A DNA stretch of 64,000 nt from Pelethousia sp034928145 (GTDB lineage: Bacteria; Bacillota; Clostridia; Christensenellales; CAG-138): assembly GCA_034928145.1 (NCBI GenBank), contig JAYFPE010000034.1, positions 17,953 through 81,952 on the forward strand, given 5' to 3'. The position numbers and the translations under genes are program-made. The notes below the pieces were generated by a model, which ran no database searches, was not told where the DNA came from, and was given only the letters and a program-made list of their open reading frames with translations. Shown one piece after another: positions 51,101 through 59,748 of this stretch (positions are counted from its first letter, which is position 1; the number at the start of each line of letters is the position of its first letter).

Positions 51101-51670
51101 ATGCGAAGCAAAAAAGTGGAGAGCCTGGTGAAGATGGCCCTGCTAACGGCCCTTTCCCTGGTTCTGATGTACCTGGTGCGTTTTCCTATTTTTCCGGCCG
51201 CGCCCTATCTTGAATACGACATGGCGGATGTGCCCATCCTCATCGGCACCTTTATGTATGGCCCGGGCGCGGGCTTGCTTCTCACCGCTGTGGTCAGCCT
51301 GCTGCAATGGCTGCTGGTCTCCCCGCAAAGCGGCTGGGTGGGCGGCTTGATGCACTTTATCGCCACGGGCGGCTTCGTGCTGGTGGCTGGGCTGATCTAC
51401 AACTGCCGCCATAGCCGCAGTGGCGCAGTCATCGCCCTCATTGCCGGGGCCTTTACCATGACGGCCCTGATGGTGCCCCTCAACCTCTGGCTCACCGTTC
51501 ACTACAACGGCGCGCCTCTCGAGGTAGTAAAGGCCATGATCTGGCCCATCATCATCCCCTTCAACCTCATTAAAGGCGGGGTCAACGCTGCGGTCACCTT
51601 CCTCGTGTATAAACGCGCGGGCAAGCTTTTACGTATACGGGATACCCGCTGGGGAACAAAAACAGAATAG
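51101..51670 (+). CDS. ribU: Riboflavin ECF transporter substrate-binding subunit
   Basis: This 189-residue integral membrane S component of an energy-coupling-factor importer has six hydrophobic segments. RibU features are KMALLTALSLVLMYLVRFPIFP, YLEYDMADVPILIGTFMYGP (the YDxxDxPxLI motif of riboflavin S components, ~44-63), and a C-terminal FNLIKGGVNAAVTFLVYKRAGK. It needs the shared EcfA/A'/T module, encoded elsewhere. It is controlled by the FMN riboswitch immediately upstream, which independently supports riboflavin as substrate. GGAGG precedes the ATG. It is monocistronic, followed by repeat B and a terminator. Confidence 0.95.
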   Translation: MRSKKVESLVKMALLTALSLVLMYLVRFPIFPAAPYLEYDMADVPILIGTFMYGPGAGLLLTAVVSLLQWLLVSPQSGWVGGLMHFIATGGFVLVAGLIYNCRHSRSGAVIALIAGAFTMTALMVPLNLWLTVHYNGAPLEVVKAMIWPIIIPFNLIKGGVNAAVTFLVYKRAGKLLRIRDTRWGTKTE

Positions 51671-51991
51671 CCCCGGGGGGCGGTGCTGCGCACACGGCAG
51701 TCCTGCGCGGACGGCGGTGCTGCGCGTACGGCGGTGCTGCGCGCACGGCGGTGCTGCGCGCACGGCGGGCGCGGGGCACATCGTTTGTGGTTCTGTTTTG
51801 AAAAATGGCCGTTTGTTATGGCATCGGCCCGGCGCAGTTGATATGCGCCGGGCCGTTTTTTATGATCCGTTTCTGTTCGTTTAAGCCCTTCCGAAGCGGC
51901 TTTTACCGACTATTTACCATAAGCCGTTACGGCCAGAAGAAGGTCCTCCATCAGAGCATCGGTTTGGGCAATCGAGCAGGGCTATCACGCC
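51671..51991. other. Intergenic region: repeat B copy 3 and terminator
   Basis: No gene is seen. Repeat B occupies 51683-51822: five or so units of the GCGGTGCTGCGCACACG type, then the tail GGCGGGCGCGGGGCA ... TGGCCGTTTGTTATGG. A strong terminator follows at 51825-51862. The last ~130 bp, up to the NlpC remnant, show nothing recognisable. Confidence 0.7.
51825..51862 (+). terminator. Intrinsic terminator
   Basis: CGGCCCGGCGCA / TGCGCCGGGCCG, 12-bp perfect stem with a 7-nt loop and TTTTTT. It is nearly the same stem as after lepB (7776). Confidence 0.8.
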
Positions 51992-52360
51992 CTAAAAAGG
52001 CCGCCTGTCCCACGCGAAATGCGTTTCCCAATAGGACGTTCTATACGAACGCTCCACAACCTTGCCGCTGGCGGAGGAAGCGTCGATCATCGTGTCGCCA
52101 TCAAGGGCTATGCCAACATGCTGAACCTTCCCTTCCTTGTTGCCATAAAAGAACACCAGATCGCCCGCTTGCAGGCTGTTTATATCAGAGATCTTCTGCC
52201 AATCCTCCACGGCCGCGTACTGGGCCGCCGTGAGTCCTTGCAGCCCGCTCCCCGCCATCTTCAGGCAGTAATACACCAGGCCCGAGGCATCGAAGCTGTC
52301 GGGGCCCCGCCCGCTCACCACATACCGCTTGCCAGGGGCTTCCTTCGCCTATTTGAGCAT
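51992..52360 (-). pseudogene. NlpC/P60 domain cut off by two in-frame stops, catalytic Cys lost
   Basis: In exactly the same frame as the BlaR1-type gene, after its TAA stop (52361-52363) and a second stop (TAG) four codons later, an NlpC/P60 domain continues: AKEAPGKRYVVSGRGPDSF, DASGLVYYCLKMAG, LQAGDLVFFYG, VQHVGIALDG, then the stop. Intact homologues read DCSG; here the catalytic Cys position is Ala (codon GCC), and the usual WGG is VSG. The His (VQHVGI) remains. This looks like a decayed C-terminal domain of an originally fused M56-PG-binding-NlpC protein. The small frame from GTG 52321 has no ribosome-binding site. Confidence 0.7.
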
Positions 52361-53836
52361 TTAGGAAGCATCGGCAACAGCGTACGCGCCTGCCCCAGCT
52401 CCCACCGCATCGGCTGCATAGAGGCGCTCTTGCGTTTTCAGGCCCACATAGCCATCCGCCTGCAAGCCGTTGCGGGTTTGGAAGGCGCATACGGCCGCGG
52501 CGGTCGCCTCGTCATAATCGCCTGTGACCTGCACCGCGTAGCCCAGCGCGACGAGCCTTTCCTGAATCATCTTGACCTCGCTTGCAGGATCGAGCGCCGT
52601 GGGAACAGGGGTAGGCTGCGCGCCCGGAGGGATCGAGGCAGGCGTGGGCGTAGGAAGAACGCCCGCGGAGCGCGAATCCGGCGTGGGCGGGGCCTCGCCG
52701 GCGGATTGCGCACCGGCGGTTTGCGCGGGGATATCGGGCGTTTCACCGGGGAGCGCCGCGCTTTGCCGCGGGGTGGGCGTAGCCTCGTTCTTGCGCTCCA
52801 ATGTGGCCGTTCCGCCCACCGGAGCCTTCTGGCAGGCGGTGGTGAAGCAGGCCAGCAGCAAGACGAGGGCCAGGCCCGAAGCTGCGAGCTTAGATGCCAG
52901 GGACGTGGTGCTTTTCATAAAGGCTCCTTTCATCCGCCGCTCCGCCATATGCCGGGTGCGCGAGCGCGCCATGCCCAGCTGCGGCTGAGCCTCAAAGGAA
53001 AACAGGCTGACTACGGTGGCCAGATAGCCACGCTTTTCTCCCGCTTCCAAATGGCGCAGAACGTCCGCGTCGCAGGCGGTCTCCATATCGGCCTGCATCT
53101 CTGAAAAGGCGTAATGTACCACGGGGTGGAACCAATAGACCATGCGCAGCAGGTTCATCAGGCCGCAGAGCAGATGGTCCCCGCGTTTCTGGTGGGTCAG
53201 CTCATGCAGCAAGGCAAAGCGCAGCGCCTCAGGAGAAGCAAGAAGGCTTTCCGGCAGCAGCAGCACCGGCTCCGCAAAGCAGACGATGCCGGGCGAGATG
53301 GCCGCGTCTACAGCCCATAGCGGCATGGGCCGCTCAATCCCCAGCTCCTCTTTGCAGGTTGCATAGAGCGCCTCTGTTTCCGCCGGGGTATCCAGGCGGC
53401 GCGCCCGCATGCGGCGGTAGAAGCGCAGCTTGACGGCGCCCATCCAAAGGGCGAAAATCCCCATGCCGCAAAGCCAAACGCGCAAGGCAACAGCGTACCA
53501 ATCCGTCTTACTAGGCGTCTCCGCCGGTGCTTCCGCCCGGGAGGCAGGGGAGATGGGCGTCTGCGCGGCATTCGCGGGGGCCTGCGCCTGTATGGCGGGC
53601 GCGGCGGCCTGCGCGCTCGGCGCTTCTATCGCGGGCTGGGGAAAGAGGCTTTCTACATGGAAGCCGCTTTCGATGGTAACCGGCAGCAGCAAGCGCAGAA
53701 TCAGCAGCAGCCAGGCCAGATATTGCAGCCTGGGCGAGATGCTTTTGCGAAACAGCAGCCGAAACAGCAGGATGGCCCCGGCTACGACGGCGGCATAAAG
53801 GCTGGTTTCGAGCAAAGCGTCAACGATGGTCTTCAT
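52361..53836 (-). CDS. BlaR1/MecR1-type M56 membrane metallopeptidase with C-terminal peptidoglycan-binding domain
   Basis: This 491-residue sensor-protease has an N-terminal four-helix membrane part with the zinc-peptidase motif LLHELTHQKRGDH (HExxH, ~212) and the downstream NLLRMVYWFHPVVHYAF and MQADMETACDADVL (metal Glu). A further helix, LASGLALVLLLACF, follows. The outside part is not the penicillin-binding domain of BlaR1: it is a Pro/Thr/Ala-rich linker (~350-410) and a PG_binding_1 domain (MIQERLVALGYAVQVTGDYDE ... FQTRNGLQADGYVGLKTQ, ~415-475). The sensor may therefore respond to cell-wall fragments. Its ATG, with GAGGAGG, overlaps the blaI-type gene by 17 bp. The NlpC tail has been lost (see 51992). 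Confidence 0.87.
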   Translation of the reverse strand: MKTIVDALLETSLYAAVVAGAILLFRLLFRKSISPRLQYLAWLLLILRLLLPVTIESGFHVESLFPQPAIEAPSAQAAAPAIQAQAPANAAQTPISPASRAEAPAETPSKTDWYAVALRVWLCGMGIFALWMGAVKLRFYRRMRARRLDTPAETEALYATCKEELGIERPMPLWAVDAAISPGIVCFAEPVLLLPESLLASPEALRFALLHELTHQKRGDHLLCGLMNLLRMVYWFHPVVHYAFSEMQADMETACDADVLRHLEAGEKRGYLATVVSLFSFEAQPQLGMARSRTRHMAERRMKGAFMKSTTSLASKLAASGLALVLLLACFTTACQKAPVGGTATLERKNEATPTPRQSAALPGETPDIPAQTAGAQSAGEAPPTPDSRSAGVLPTPTPASIPPGAQPTPVPTALDPASEVKMIQERLVALGYAVQVTGDYDEATAAAVCAFQTRNGLQADGYVGLKTQERLYAADAVGAGAGAYAVADAS

Positions 53837-54230
53837 TCTGCTCCTCCTCATGGAGCATCTGCTCCAGCATGCGCAATAGCTCCCGCCGCTCCTCCGGCGG
53901 CAGGTTGCCGGCCCGTACCATGCTGGTGACCATCAGCTTCACGGAGCCGGCCTCGATCTTGCTCACCACGCTGCGGCTCTCCCGCTCGATGCATTCCTGC
54001 CTGCTCACGAGCGGGTAATAGAATTTATCCCGCCCCCGCTTATGCGCGGAAATGAAGCCCTTTTTCTCGAGAATCGACAGGTAGGCCGCGAAGGTTTTGT
54101 AATTCCAGCTGGCACGCTCGCCGATGCGGGCGATGGTTTCCGATAGCGTCATGGGGGATTGCTCCCACAAGGCGTTCATCACGATCCATTCGGCCGGGGT
54201 TAGGCGTTCTTTTTTGTTTTTGTCTTCCAT
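53820..54230 (-). CDS. BlaI/MecI/CopY-family transcriptional repressor
   Basis: This 136-residue winged-helix repressor has LTPAEWIVMNALWEQSPMTL (~10-29), then WNYKTFAAYLSILEKKGFIS (recognition helix and wing) and a dimerisation tail (PPEERRELLRMLEQMLHEEE). BlaI-type repressors are cleaved after activation of the M56 membrane protease encoded by the overlapping downstream gene, releasing both genes and any targets. The promoter (54271-54299) and a dyad (54244-54256) lie right upstream, so autoregulation is likely. No beta-lactamase or PBP gene is adjacent; the regulated targets are not evident in this window. Confidence 0.92.
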   Translation of the reverse strand: MEDKNKKERLTPAEWIVMNALWEQSPMTLSETIARIGERASWNYKTFAAYLSILEKKGFISAHKRGRDKFYYPLVSRQECIERESRSVVSKIEAGSVKLMVTSMVRAGNLPPEERRELLRMLEQMLHEEEQNEDHR

Positions 54231-54243
54231 ATTTGATGCTCCT

Positions 54244-54256
54244 AAGACTTAGTCTT
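54244..54256. promoter_or_regulatory. Candidate BlaI-type operator
   Basis: Dyad AAGACT-T-AGTCTT between the promoter and the blaI-type start. A second partial site (GACTA ... TAGT) overlaps the -10 region. Confidence 0.5.
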
Positions 54257-54270
54257 CTATCTTATGACTA

Positions 54271-54299
54271 ATAATATAGGAGTAGTACGCGGTTGTCAA
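54271..54299 (-). promoter_or_regulatory. Promoter of the blaI-blaR1-type operon
   Basis: On the minus strand: TTGACA (54294-54299), 17 bp, TATTAT (54271-54276). Confidence 0.82.
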
Positions 54300-54326
54300 C
54301 TCCCTTTTTCCGGCTGGAAGGGAAAA

Positions 54327-54366
54327 TAAAAAAAGGAACCGCCTGCGGGCAGTCCCTTTATTTTTA
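54327..54366 (-). terminator. Intrinsic terminator after the alpha/beta hydrolase gene
   Basis: On the minus strand an AAGGGACTGCC-CGCA-GGCGGTTCCTT hairpin is followed by seven T, just after the stop at 54374. The GGGACTGCC motif is shared with the element at 4841-5076. Confidence 0.7.
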
Positions 54367-54373
54367 GAAGACG

Positions 54374-55438
54374 CTATTCAACTTCCGGGCTGATAACGGG
54401 GATAAACTCCAGCAGGGCGGCCATCACCTTATCGGGCTTTTCCTCGTGGAGCAGGTGGCCCGCGTTGCGGATGAGGGAATAGCCCGCGTCGGGGATGGCG
54501 GCGTGGATCAGCTCCGCCTGGTCCGTGCTGCGCCACTTATCCTCCGCGCCCAAAAGGATGAGCACAGGCATTTCGGCCGCGCGCAGGCGCGCCAGCCAAT
54601 TCTCATCGTCGTAATTGTGGAAGCTGAGGCGCAGGGCGCGGCGGGCTGCGGAATCGCAGATGGTTTTATAATACTCCTCGATCACATCCGGCTTCACGCC
54701 CACGGTCTGGTCGAAGAAGCATTCGCTAAGCACGTTTTCCAGCGTGCGCATACCGAAGATGATGGAAGCGATGCCGCCGAAAAGGCTGCTGTCCAGCAGC
54801 TTGATCGCCAGGGGCATTTCCGGCGCCATGCCGCCGGGCGCGAGCAGCACCACGCGGCCCACCCGCTCGGGGTGGCGCAGGCAAAGATCCATCACATAGC
54901 CCGAGCCCATGGAAAAGGCCATAAAATGCGCGGACTCGATGCCGATGGCGTCTAAAAACAGCTCGAGGGAGCGGGATTGCTCTTCGATGGTATAGCTATA
55001 TTCCTCCGGTCTCCCGGAATAGCCGAAGCCGGGCAGATCCACCGCGATCACGCGGTAGTTCTGGGCCAGGCTGTAAAATAGACTGCGCCAGGTATACATG
55101 GATTGGCCGATGCTGTGCACCAAAATCAACGGCTCGCCGTTGCCCTCCTCCATATAGTGAATGCGCACGGTTTCGTAGGCAACCGCCGGGCCTTCCGGCT
55201 CTTCGATCTGCGGCTCGGCCTGCGCGTCATTTTCGGCCGGCCCCTCTTGCGAACCTTCTATGGGGCTATCTTCTTCGATATCGTCATCGTCCTCCCGAAC
55301 CGCCGCCGCTTCCCGCTTAGGCTGCCGTTTCTTTTTCGGCTGCTGCTGGGGCAGCGGCTCCAAGGGCAGGTAGATATCCACAAATTTACCTACATGCTCG
55401 GAGTTGATGAATTTCTTAACTTCCAACGAAAGTGCCAC
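54374..55438 (-). CDS. Alpha/beta hydrolase with acidic, Pro/Gln-rich N-terminal extension
   Basis: This 354-residue protein starts with a ~30-residue conserved-looking segment (SLEVKKFINSEHVGKFVDIY). A low-complexity basic then highly acidic linker (~32-85, KKKRQPKREAAAVREDDDDIEE) follows. The alpha/beta hydrolase fold starts at ~92: HSIGQSMYTWRSLF (oxyanion region), nucleophile Ser in AFSMGSG (~171), acid Asp in LLGAEDKW (~298) and His in RNAGHLLHEEKP (~326). The fold resembles esterase/epoxide hydrolase/C-C hydrolase types, but the substrate cannot be told. There is no signal peptide, so it is cytoplasmic. It is monocistronic. Confidence 0.83.
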   Translation of the reverse strand: MALSLEVKKFINSEHVGKFVDIYLPLEPLPQQQPKKKRQPKREAAAVREDDDDIEEDSPIEGSQEGPAENDAQAEPQIEEPEGPAVAYETVRIHYMEEGNGEPLILVHSIGQSMYTWRSLFYSLAQNYRVIAVDLPGFGYSGRPEEYSYTIEEQSRSLELFLDAIGIESAHFMAFSMGSGYVMDLCLRHPERVGRVVLLAPGGMAPEMPLAIKLLDSSLFGGIASIIFGMRTLENVLSECFFDQTVGVKPDVIEEYYKTICDSAARRALRLSFHNYDDENWLARLRAAEMPVLILLGAEDKWRSTDQAELIHAAIPDAGYSLIRNAGHLLHEEKPDKVMAALLEFIPVISPEVE

Positions 55439-55619
55439 GCTATCTTCCTCCCCGGGCGCAGCCGCTAAAGGCGCGCCTTGCCATCTATATGATCAAATAA
55501 ATTTATTCCCACATAATGAGTCAGTTTATTTTACCTGCTTTCGCCCGGCAATGCAAGCCTTAAGCGGCAGGAATGGCCATTTCGGCCGCTTTGTCACGAA
55601 ATGTTAACTTTACTAAGGG

Positions 55620-56996
55620 TTACCATACATCCCGCGCCAACCGCAAAAGCCGCGCCCGCTCGTTATCTTTTGGCCGGATGGCGCAATGATACAAAAGCGC
55701 CCGCTTGATACGCCCCACCGCCGGCCCCGGTTCCAGGCCCAGCTCCGCCATCAGCATCTCGCCGCTCACGGCCAGCTCAGCCTCCGTAAAGGGCGCTCCC
55801 TCGGCCCGCATCGCGTCTAAAACAGCGTCCCAACGCGCCGCCGTGGCCAGGCTTCCTTCCTTGCCGCTGCCGGTCACATCCGCCCGGCGCAGGGCCGCCA
55901 TGGCCCGGCTCCGCTCATAGCCCCAATCCACAAATTTACGCCTGAGCGTGCTTTCCTTGGCCTTGCCGTCCAAATCATACATATGGCCGGCCACCAGCGC
56001 GGTTACCTCGCTTATCACCGCAACCGGATAGCGCAGCCTAGTGAGGATCTCTCCGGCAATGGGCGCGCCCAGCTTATCGTGATCGTACATGCGGCCCGAA
56101 TTCGCCATGGCCACGGGCTTGCCCACATCGTGCAAAAGCGCGGCCAGGCGCAGCGCCAGGCCGCCGGATGCTTCCGCGGCATCCGCCGCATGCAGGCAAT
56201 GGCCCAGCACGTCAAATGCATGGTATTGCTGCCGCTGCGCAACGCCCCGGCCCTTCGTAAGCTCCGGTATGATCACATCCAGCGCGCCCAGCGCGTCCAG
56301 CAGCGCAAGGCCCCTGTAGACCGCGCCTGATCCTGCGGTACCATATTTGACATCCGCCAATAGGATTTTGCTCAATTCATCGCGTATGCGCTCGCCCGAG
56401 ATATCCTTCAGCCCGCCGGCATGCGCCTTTGCAGCCTGGAAGGTGCCTTCCTCAGCCTCGAACCCCAGCTCCGCCGCAAAGCGGGCCAGGCGCATCACCC
56501 TTAGCGCGTCGTCTCTCATGATAAGCGCCGGATCCGGGCTGGTGGCCCTTAGCAGCTTCGCCTCCAGATCGGCCAGGCCGCCTGTGGGATCGAGCAATTC
56601 GCCGCTCATCAGATCACGATAGAGCGCGTTGACCGTGAAGTCACGGCGGAAGGCGTCCGCCTCCACCGTATCGGAAAAATGCACCGCCGTGGGCCTGTGC
56701 CCGCCGCCCGGGCCGTAGGTATCCGCGCGAAAGGTGGTATGCTCGAAGGCGCAGGCACCCACATGTACCTCCACCATCCCGAAAGCGATCCCCTTGGGCA
56801 CGCAGGCGAGTCCATTTTCCTTGCAAAGGGCCAGCACAGCCTCCGGCCGCAGGCCGCTGGCGATATCCATATCCCTGATGGGCAGGCCCAGCAAGGGGTT
56901 GCGCACCATGCCCCCCACGCCATAGAGCGAAAAGCCCGCTTTGTGGAACAGGCGGGCCAACGCTTGCAATTCGGTTGGGTATGGCGGTTGTTTCAT
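55620..56996 (-). CDS. CCA-adding tRNA nucleotidyltransferase (PolyA polymerase family) with HD domain
   Basis: This 458-residue class II nucleotidyltransferase builds or repairs the CCA end of tRNAs. The head domain has LYGVGGMVRNPLLGLP and IRDMDIASG (DxD metal site, ~43). It is followed by FRRDFTVNALYRD (neck) and DPTGGLADLEAKLLRATSPD, RDDALRVMRLARFAAELGF (nucleotide-recognition helix). An HD domain follows: HDVGKP (~255), YDHDKLGA. In many relatives the first motif is VRD; here it is VRN. It lies downstream of gyrA with three hairpins between, so it is likely a separate transcript. The start at 56996 is chosen by homology; no strong ribosome-binding site is visible. Confidence 0.9.
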   Translation of the reverse strand: MKQPPYPTELQALARLFHKAGFSLYGVGGMVRNPLLGLPIRDMDIASGLRPEAVLALCKENGLACVPKGIAFGMVEVHVGACAFEHTTFRADTYGPGGGHRPTAVHFSDTVEADAFRRDFTVNALYRDLMSGELLDPTGGLADLEAKLLRATSPDPALIMRDDALRVMRLARFAAELGFEAEEGTFQAAKAHAGGLKDISGERIRDELSKILLADVKYGTAGSGAVYRGLALLDALGALDVIIPELTKGRGVAQRQQYHAFDVLGHCLHAADAAEASGGLALRLAALLHDVGKPVAMANSGRMYDHDKLGAPIAGEILTRLRYPVAVISEVTALVAGHMYDLDGKAKESTLRRKFVDWGYERSRAMAALRRADVTGSGKEGSLATAARWDAVLDAMRAEGAPFTEAELAVSGEMLMAELGLEPGPAVGRIKRALLYHCAIRPKDNERARLLRLARDVW

Positions 56997-57016
56997 ACGT
57001 TTGCTTTCTGGGAAAC

Positions 57017-57200
57017 GTTGGGGATTAACCATCCCCAACCCCCTGTCGCGTTTGGATCAATAGAAACTCCATTCTTATCTGCGCTTTTCTATCTTTCTGC
57101 GGCGCATCGGATATGCGCCGCAGGCGGGACTCTTTATATTAATCTACGCTGTTTTCCCCCGCTTTTGCAAACGGGGGTCCGGGGGCTTGGGGGAGGAAAT
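57017..57200. terminator. Cluster of three hairpins between gyrA and the CCA gene
   Basis: GTTGGGGAT/ATCCCCAAC (57017-57039); CTGCGGCGCAT/ATGCGCCGCAG (57099-57124), with the recurring GGCGCA core; and a GGGGG-rich pair with an A/T run (about 57157-57207), which is the probable gyrA terminator on the minus strand. No gene is present. Confidence 0.65.
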
Positions 57201-57214
57201 CCCCCAACGTGTTT

Positions 57215-59677
57215 CTACTCCGTAACCTCGTCTCCTTCTGCGTCCTCCGCAGGGGGCACGATGGCCACGCTGGCCACGCGGGCGCCCTCGGGCACCTGCA
57301 TGAGCTTCACGCCCTGGGTATTGCGGGAGATGATGCGGATCTGCTCCACATTCATGCGGATGAGGGTGCCGTCGTCGCGGATCATCATCACGTCTTCGGT
57401 GCCATCCACCATCTTCATGCAAACCAGCTCGCCGGTTTTTTCCGTGAGGTTCATGGCGATGAGGCCGCGGCCGGCGCGGCGCTGGCCGCGGTATTCGGCC
57501 TCTTCCGTGCGCTTGCCCATGCCCCTTTCGGTAATGGAGAGCACGGTTTGGCCGGGAATCACCTTTTCCACATTGACCACTTCGTCGCCCTCGTCGAGCT
57601 GGATGGACATAACGCCCGTGGCGGTGCGGCCCTTGGGCCGCACGTCGCTTTCGTTAAAGCGGATGCACATGCCTTTGCGCGTGCCCACCAAGATGTCGTC
57701 CTCGCCGGTAGAGAGGATCACGCCGATCAGCTCGTCTCCTTCGCGCAGACCCTGGGCGATGATGCCGCCTTTGCGGATGTTGTCGAACTCGGCCATGGGC
57801 GTTTTCTTGATCACGCCGCCCTTGGTGGCCAGCACCAGGAATTCGCCCTCCGCCTCTGCGGTAACGGGGAACATGGCCGTAACCTTTTCGCCATCCTGCA
57901 ATTGCAGCAGGTTGACGATGGCCGTGCCCTTTGCGCTGCGGCCCGCCTCGGGTATGGCGTAGCACTTGATGCGGAACGCCCGGCCCAGGTTGGTAAAGAA
58001 CATGATCGGGTCGTGCGTGCTGGAAGCGAAGAGGTGCTCCACAAAATCCTCCTCGCGCGTGGTCTGGCCCATCACGCCGCGACCGCCCCGGTTCTGGGTG
58101 CGGTACGTATCGGTAGAAAGGCGCTTGATATAGCCGAAGTGCGTCAGGGTGACCACCATGTCCTCTTCCTGGATGATGTCGTCCAGGTCGATATCGTCCG
58201 TATCCTGGGTGATCTCCGTGCGGCGGCCATCCGCGTATTTGCGGCGCACTTCGAGGACCTCTTCTTTGATGATGCCCAAAAGCTTGGCCTGATCCGCCAG
58301 GATGCTCTCATAATAGGCCACCAGGGCGGAAAGCTCGTCATGCTCAGCCTGGATCTTTTCGCGCTCAAGGCCGGTGAGGCGGGCCAGGCGCATATCGAGA
58401 ATGGCCTGGGCCTGCTTATCCGAAAAACCGAAGCGCTCGCAGAGGCGTTCTTTAGCCACGGGGGTGGTGGGGGATTTTTTGATGATATCCACCACCTCGT
58501 CGATATGGTCGAGGGCAATCAAGAGGCCTTCGAGGATGTGCAGCCGCTCTCTGGCGCGCTCGAGGTCATACTGCGTGCGGCGGGTCACCACCTGCTCCTG
58601 GAAGCGGAGGTAGTGGTAGAGCATCTCTTTAAGGTTGAGGATCTTGGGCTCGCCGTCCACCAGGGCCAGCATGATCGTGCCGAAGGTATCCTGCATTTGC
58701 GTATGCTTATAAAGCTGGTTGAGCACAACGCTGCCGTTAACGTCCTTTTTCAGCTCGATCACGATGCGCATACCCTTGCGGTCGCTCTCATCGCGCAGGT
58801 CGGAAATGCCCTCGATGCGCTTTTCGTGCACCAGGTCCGCGATCTTTTCGACCAAGCGTGCTTTGTTCACCTGATAGGGGATTTCGGTAACGATAATGCG
58901 GCTTTTGCCGTTGGCCATGGGTTCGATATCCGCCTTGGCCCTGACCACCACCTTGCCCCGGCCCGTGCGGTAAGCCTGGCGGATGCCGCCCGTGCCCAGG
59001 ATGAGGCCGCCTGTAGGGAAATCCGGCCCGGGGATATAGGCCATCAATTCCTCGATGGAGATATCCGGGTTGTCGATCAGCGCCACATAGGCGTCGATCA
59101 CCTCGCCCAGGTTATGCGGCGGGATGTTCGTGGCCATACCCACGGCGATGCCGCCGCTGCCGTTGACCAAAAGGTTAGGGTAGCGGGCTGGGAGCACCGT
59201 GGGCTGCATCAACGTTTCGTCGAAGTTGGGCATAAAATCCACGGTGTTTTTACCGATATCCGCCATCATCTCCGCGCTCAGCTTAGAAAGGCGGGCCTCT
59301 GTATACCGCATGGCCGCGGCGCTGTCTCCATCTACGGAGCCAAAGTTGCCCTGGCCCTCCACCAGCATGTAGCGGGTATTAAAATCCTGGGCCAGCCTTA
59401 CCATGGCGTCGTATACGGAGCTGTCGCCGTGGGGGTGGTATTTGCCCAACACGTCGCCCACGATGCGGGCGCTCTTGTGGAAGGGCTTATCCGCTGTGAA
59501 TCCCTGCTCATCCATAGAATAAAGGATGCGGCGGTGCACGGGCTTAAGGCCGTCGCGCACATCGGGCAGGGCCCGGTTAATGATGACCGCCATCGCGTAG
59601 GCGATAAAGGATTTTTTCATTTCCTCCTCGATATCGAGGGGCAGGATGCGGGGGGTCTTTTCGTCTCCCTGGGTCAT
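57215..59677 (-). CDS. gyrA: DNA gyrase subunit A
   Basis: GyrA (820 residues) cuts and rejoins DNA in the A2B2 gyrase that introduces negative supercoils. The breakage-reunion domain carries the catalytic Tyr in RYTEARLSKLS (~residue 122). The quinolone-resistance region reads GKYHPHGDSSVYDAMVRLA, with Ser and Asp at the usual positions 83 and 87, i.e. the susceptible form. The C-terminal six-bladed DNA-wrapping domain starts with a GyrA box, QNRGGRG (~540), a variant of QRRGGKG, which supports gyrase rather than topoisomerase IV. It lies third after recF, gyrB and a small membrane protein gene. Confidence 0.97.
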   Translation of the reverse strand: MTQGDEKTPRILPLDIEEEMKKSFIAYAMAVIINRALPDVRDGLKPVHRRILYSMDEQGFTADKPFHKSARIVGDVLGKYHPHGDSSVYDAMVRLAQDFNTRYMLVEGQGNFGSVDGDSAAAMRYTEARLSKLSAEMMADIGKNTVDFMPNFDETLMQPTVLPARYPNLLVNGSGGIAVGMATNIPPHNLGEVIDAYVALIDNPDISIEELMAYIPGPDFPTGGLILGTGGIRQAYRTGRGKVVVRAKADIEPMANGKSRIIVTEIPYQVNKARLVEKIADLVHEKRIEGISDLRDESDRKGMRIVIELKKDVNGSVVLNQLYKHTQMQDTFGTIMLALVDGEPKILNLKEMLYHYLRFQEQVVTRRTQYDLERARERLHILEGLLIALDHIDEVVDIIKKSPTTPVAKERLCERFGFSDKQAQAILDMRLARLTGLEREKIQAEHDELSALVAYYESILADQAKLLGIIKEEVLEVRRKYADGRRTEITQDTDDIDLDDIIQEEDMVVTLTHFGYIKRLSTDTYRTQNRGGRGVMGQTTREEDFVEHLFASSTHDPIMFFTNLGRAFRIKCYAIPEAGRSAKGTAIVNLLQLQDGEKVTAMFPVTAEAEGEFLVLATKGGVIKKTPMAEFDNIRKGGIIAQGLREGDELIGVILSTGEDDILVGTRKGMCIRFNESDVRPKGRTATGVMSIQLDEGDEVVNVEKVIPGQTVLSITERGMGKRTEEAEYRGQRRAGRGLIAMNLTEKTGELVCMKMVDGTEDVMMIRDDGTLIRMNVEQIRIISRNTQGVKLMQVPEGARVASVAIVPPAEDAEGDEVTE

Positions 59678-59748
59678 GTATCGTTACCTCATATTCTTAG
59701 CATTCATAGAAACGACCATAGCGCCCGCCGGGCGCCTGCTTATAAGCC

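Noticed and set aside
51683..51822. Possible CRISPR array in repeat B
   Set aside because: Units of 16-18 bp abut each other without spacers.
51992..52321. Separate functional NlpC/P60 gene starting at GTG 52321
   Set aside because: It lacks the N-terminal part of the fold, the catalytic Cys and a ribosome-binding site, and is exactly in frame with the gene before it.
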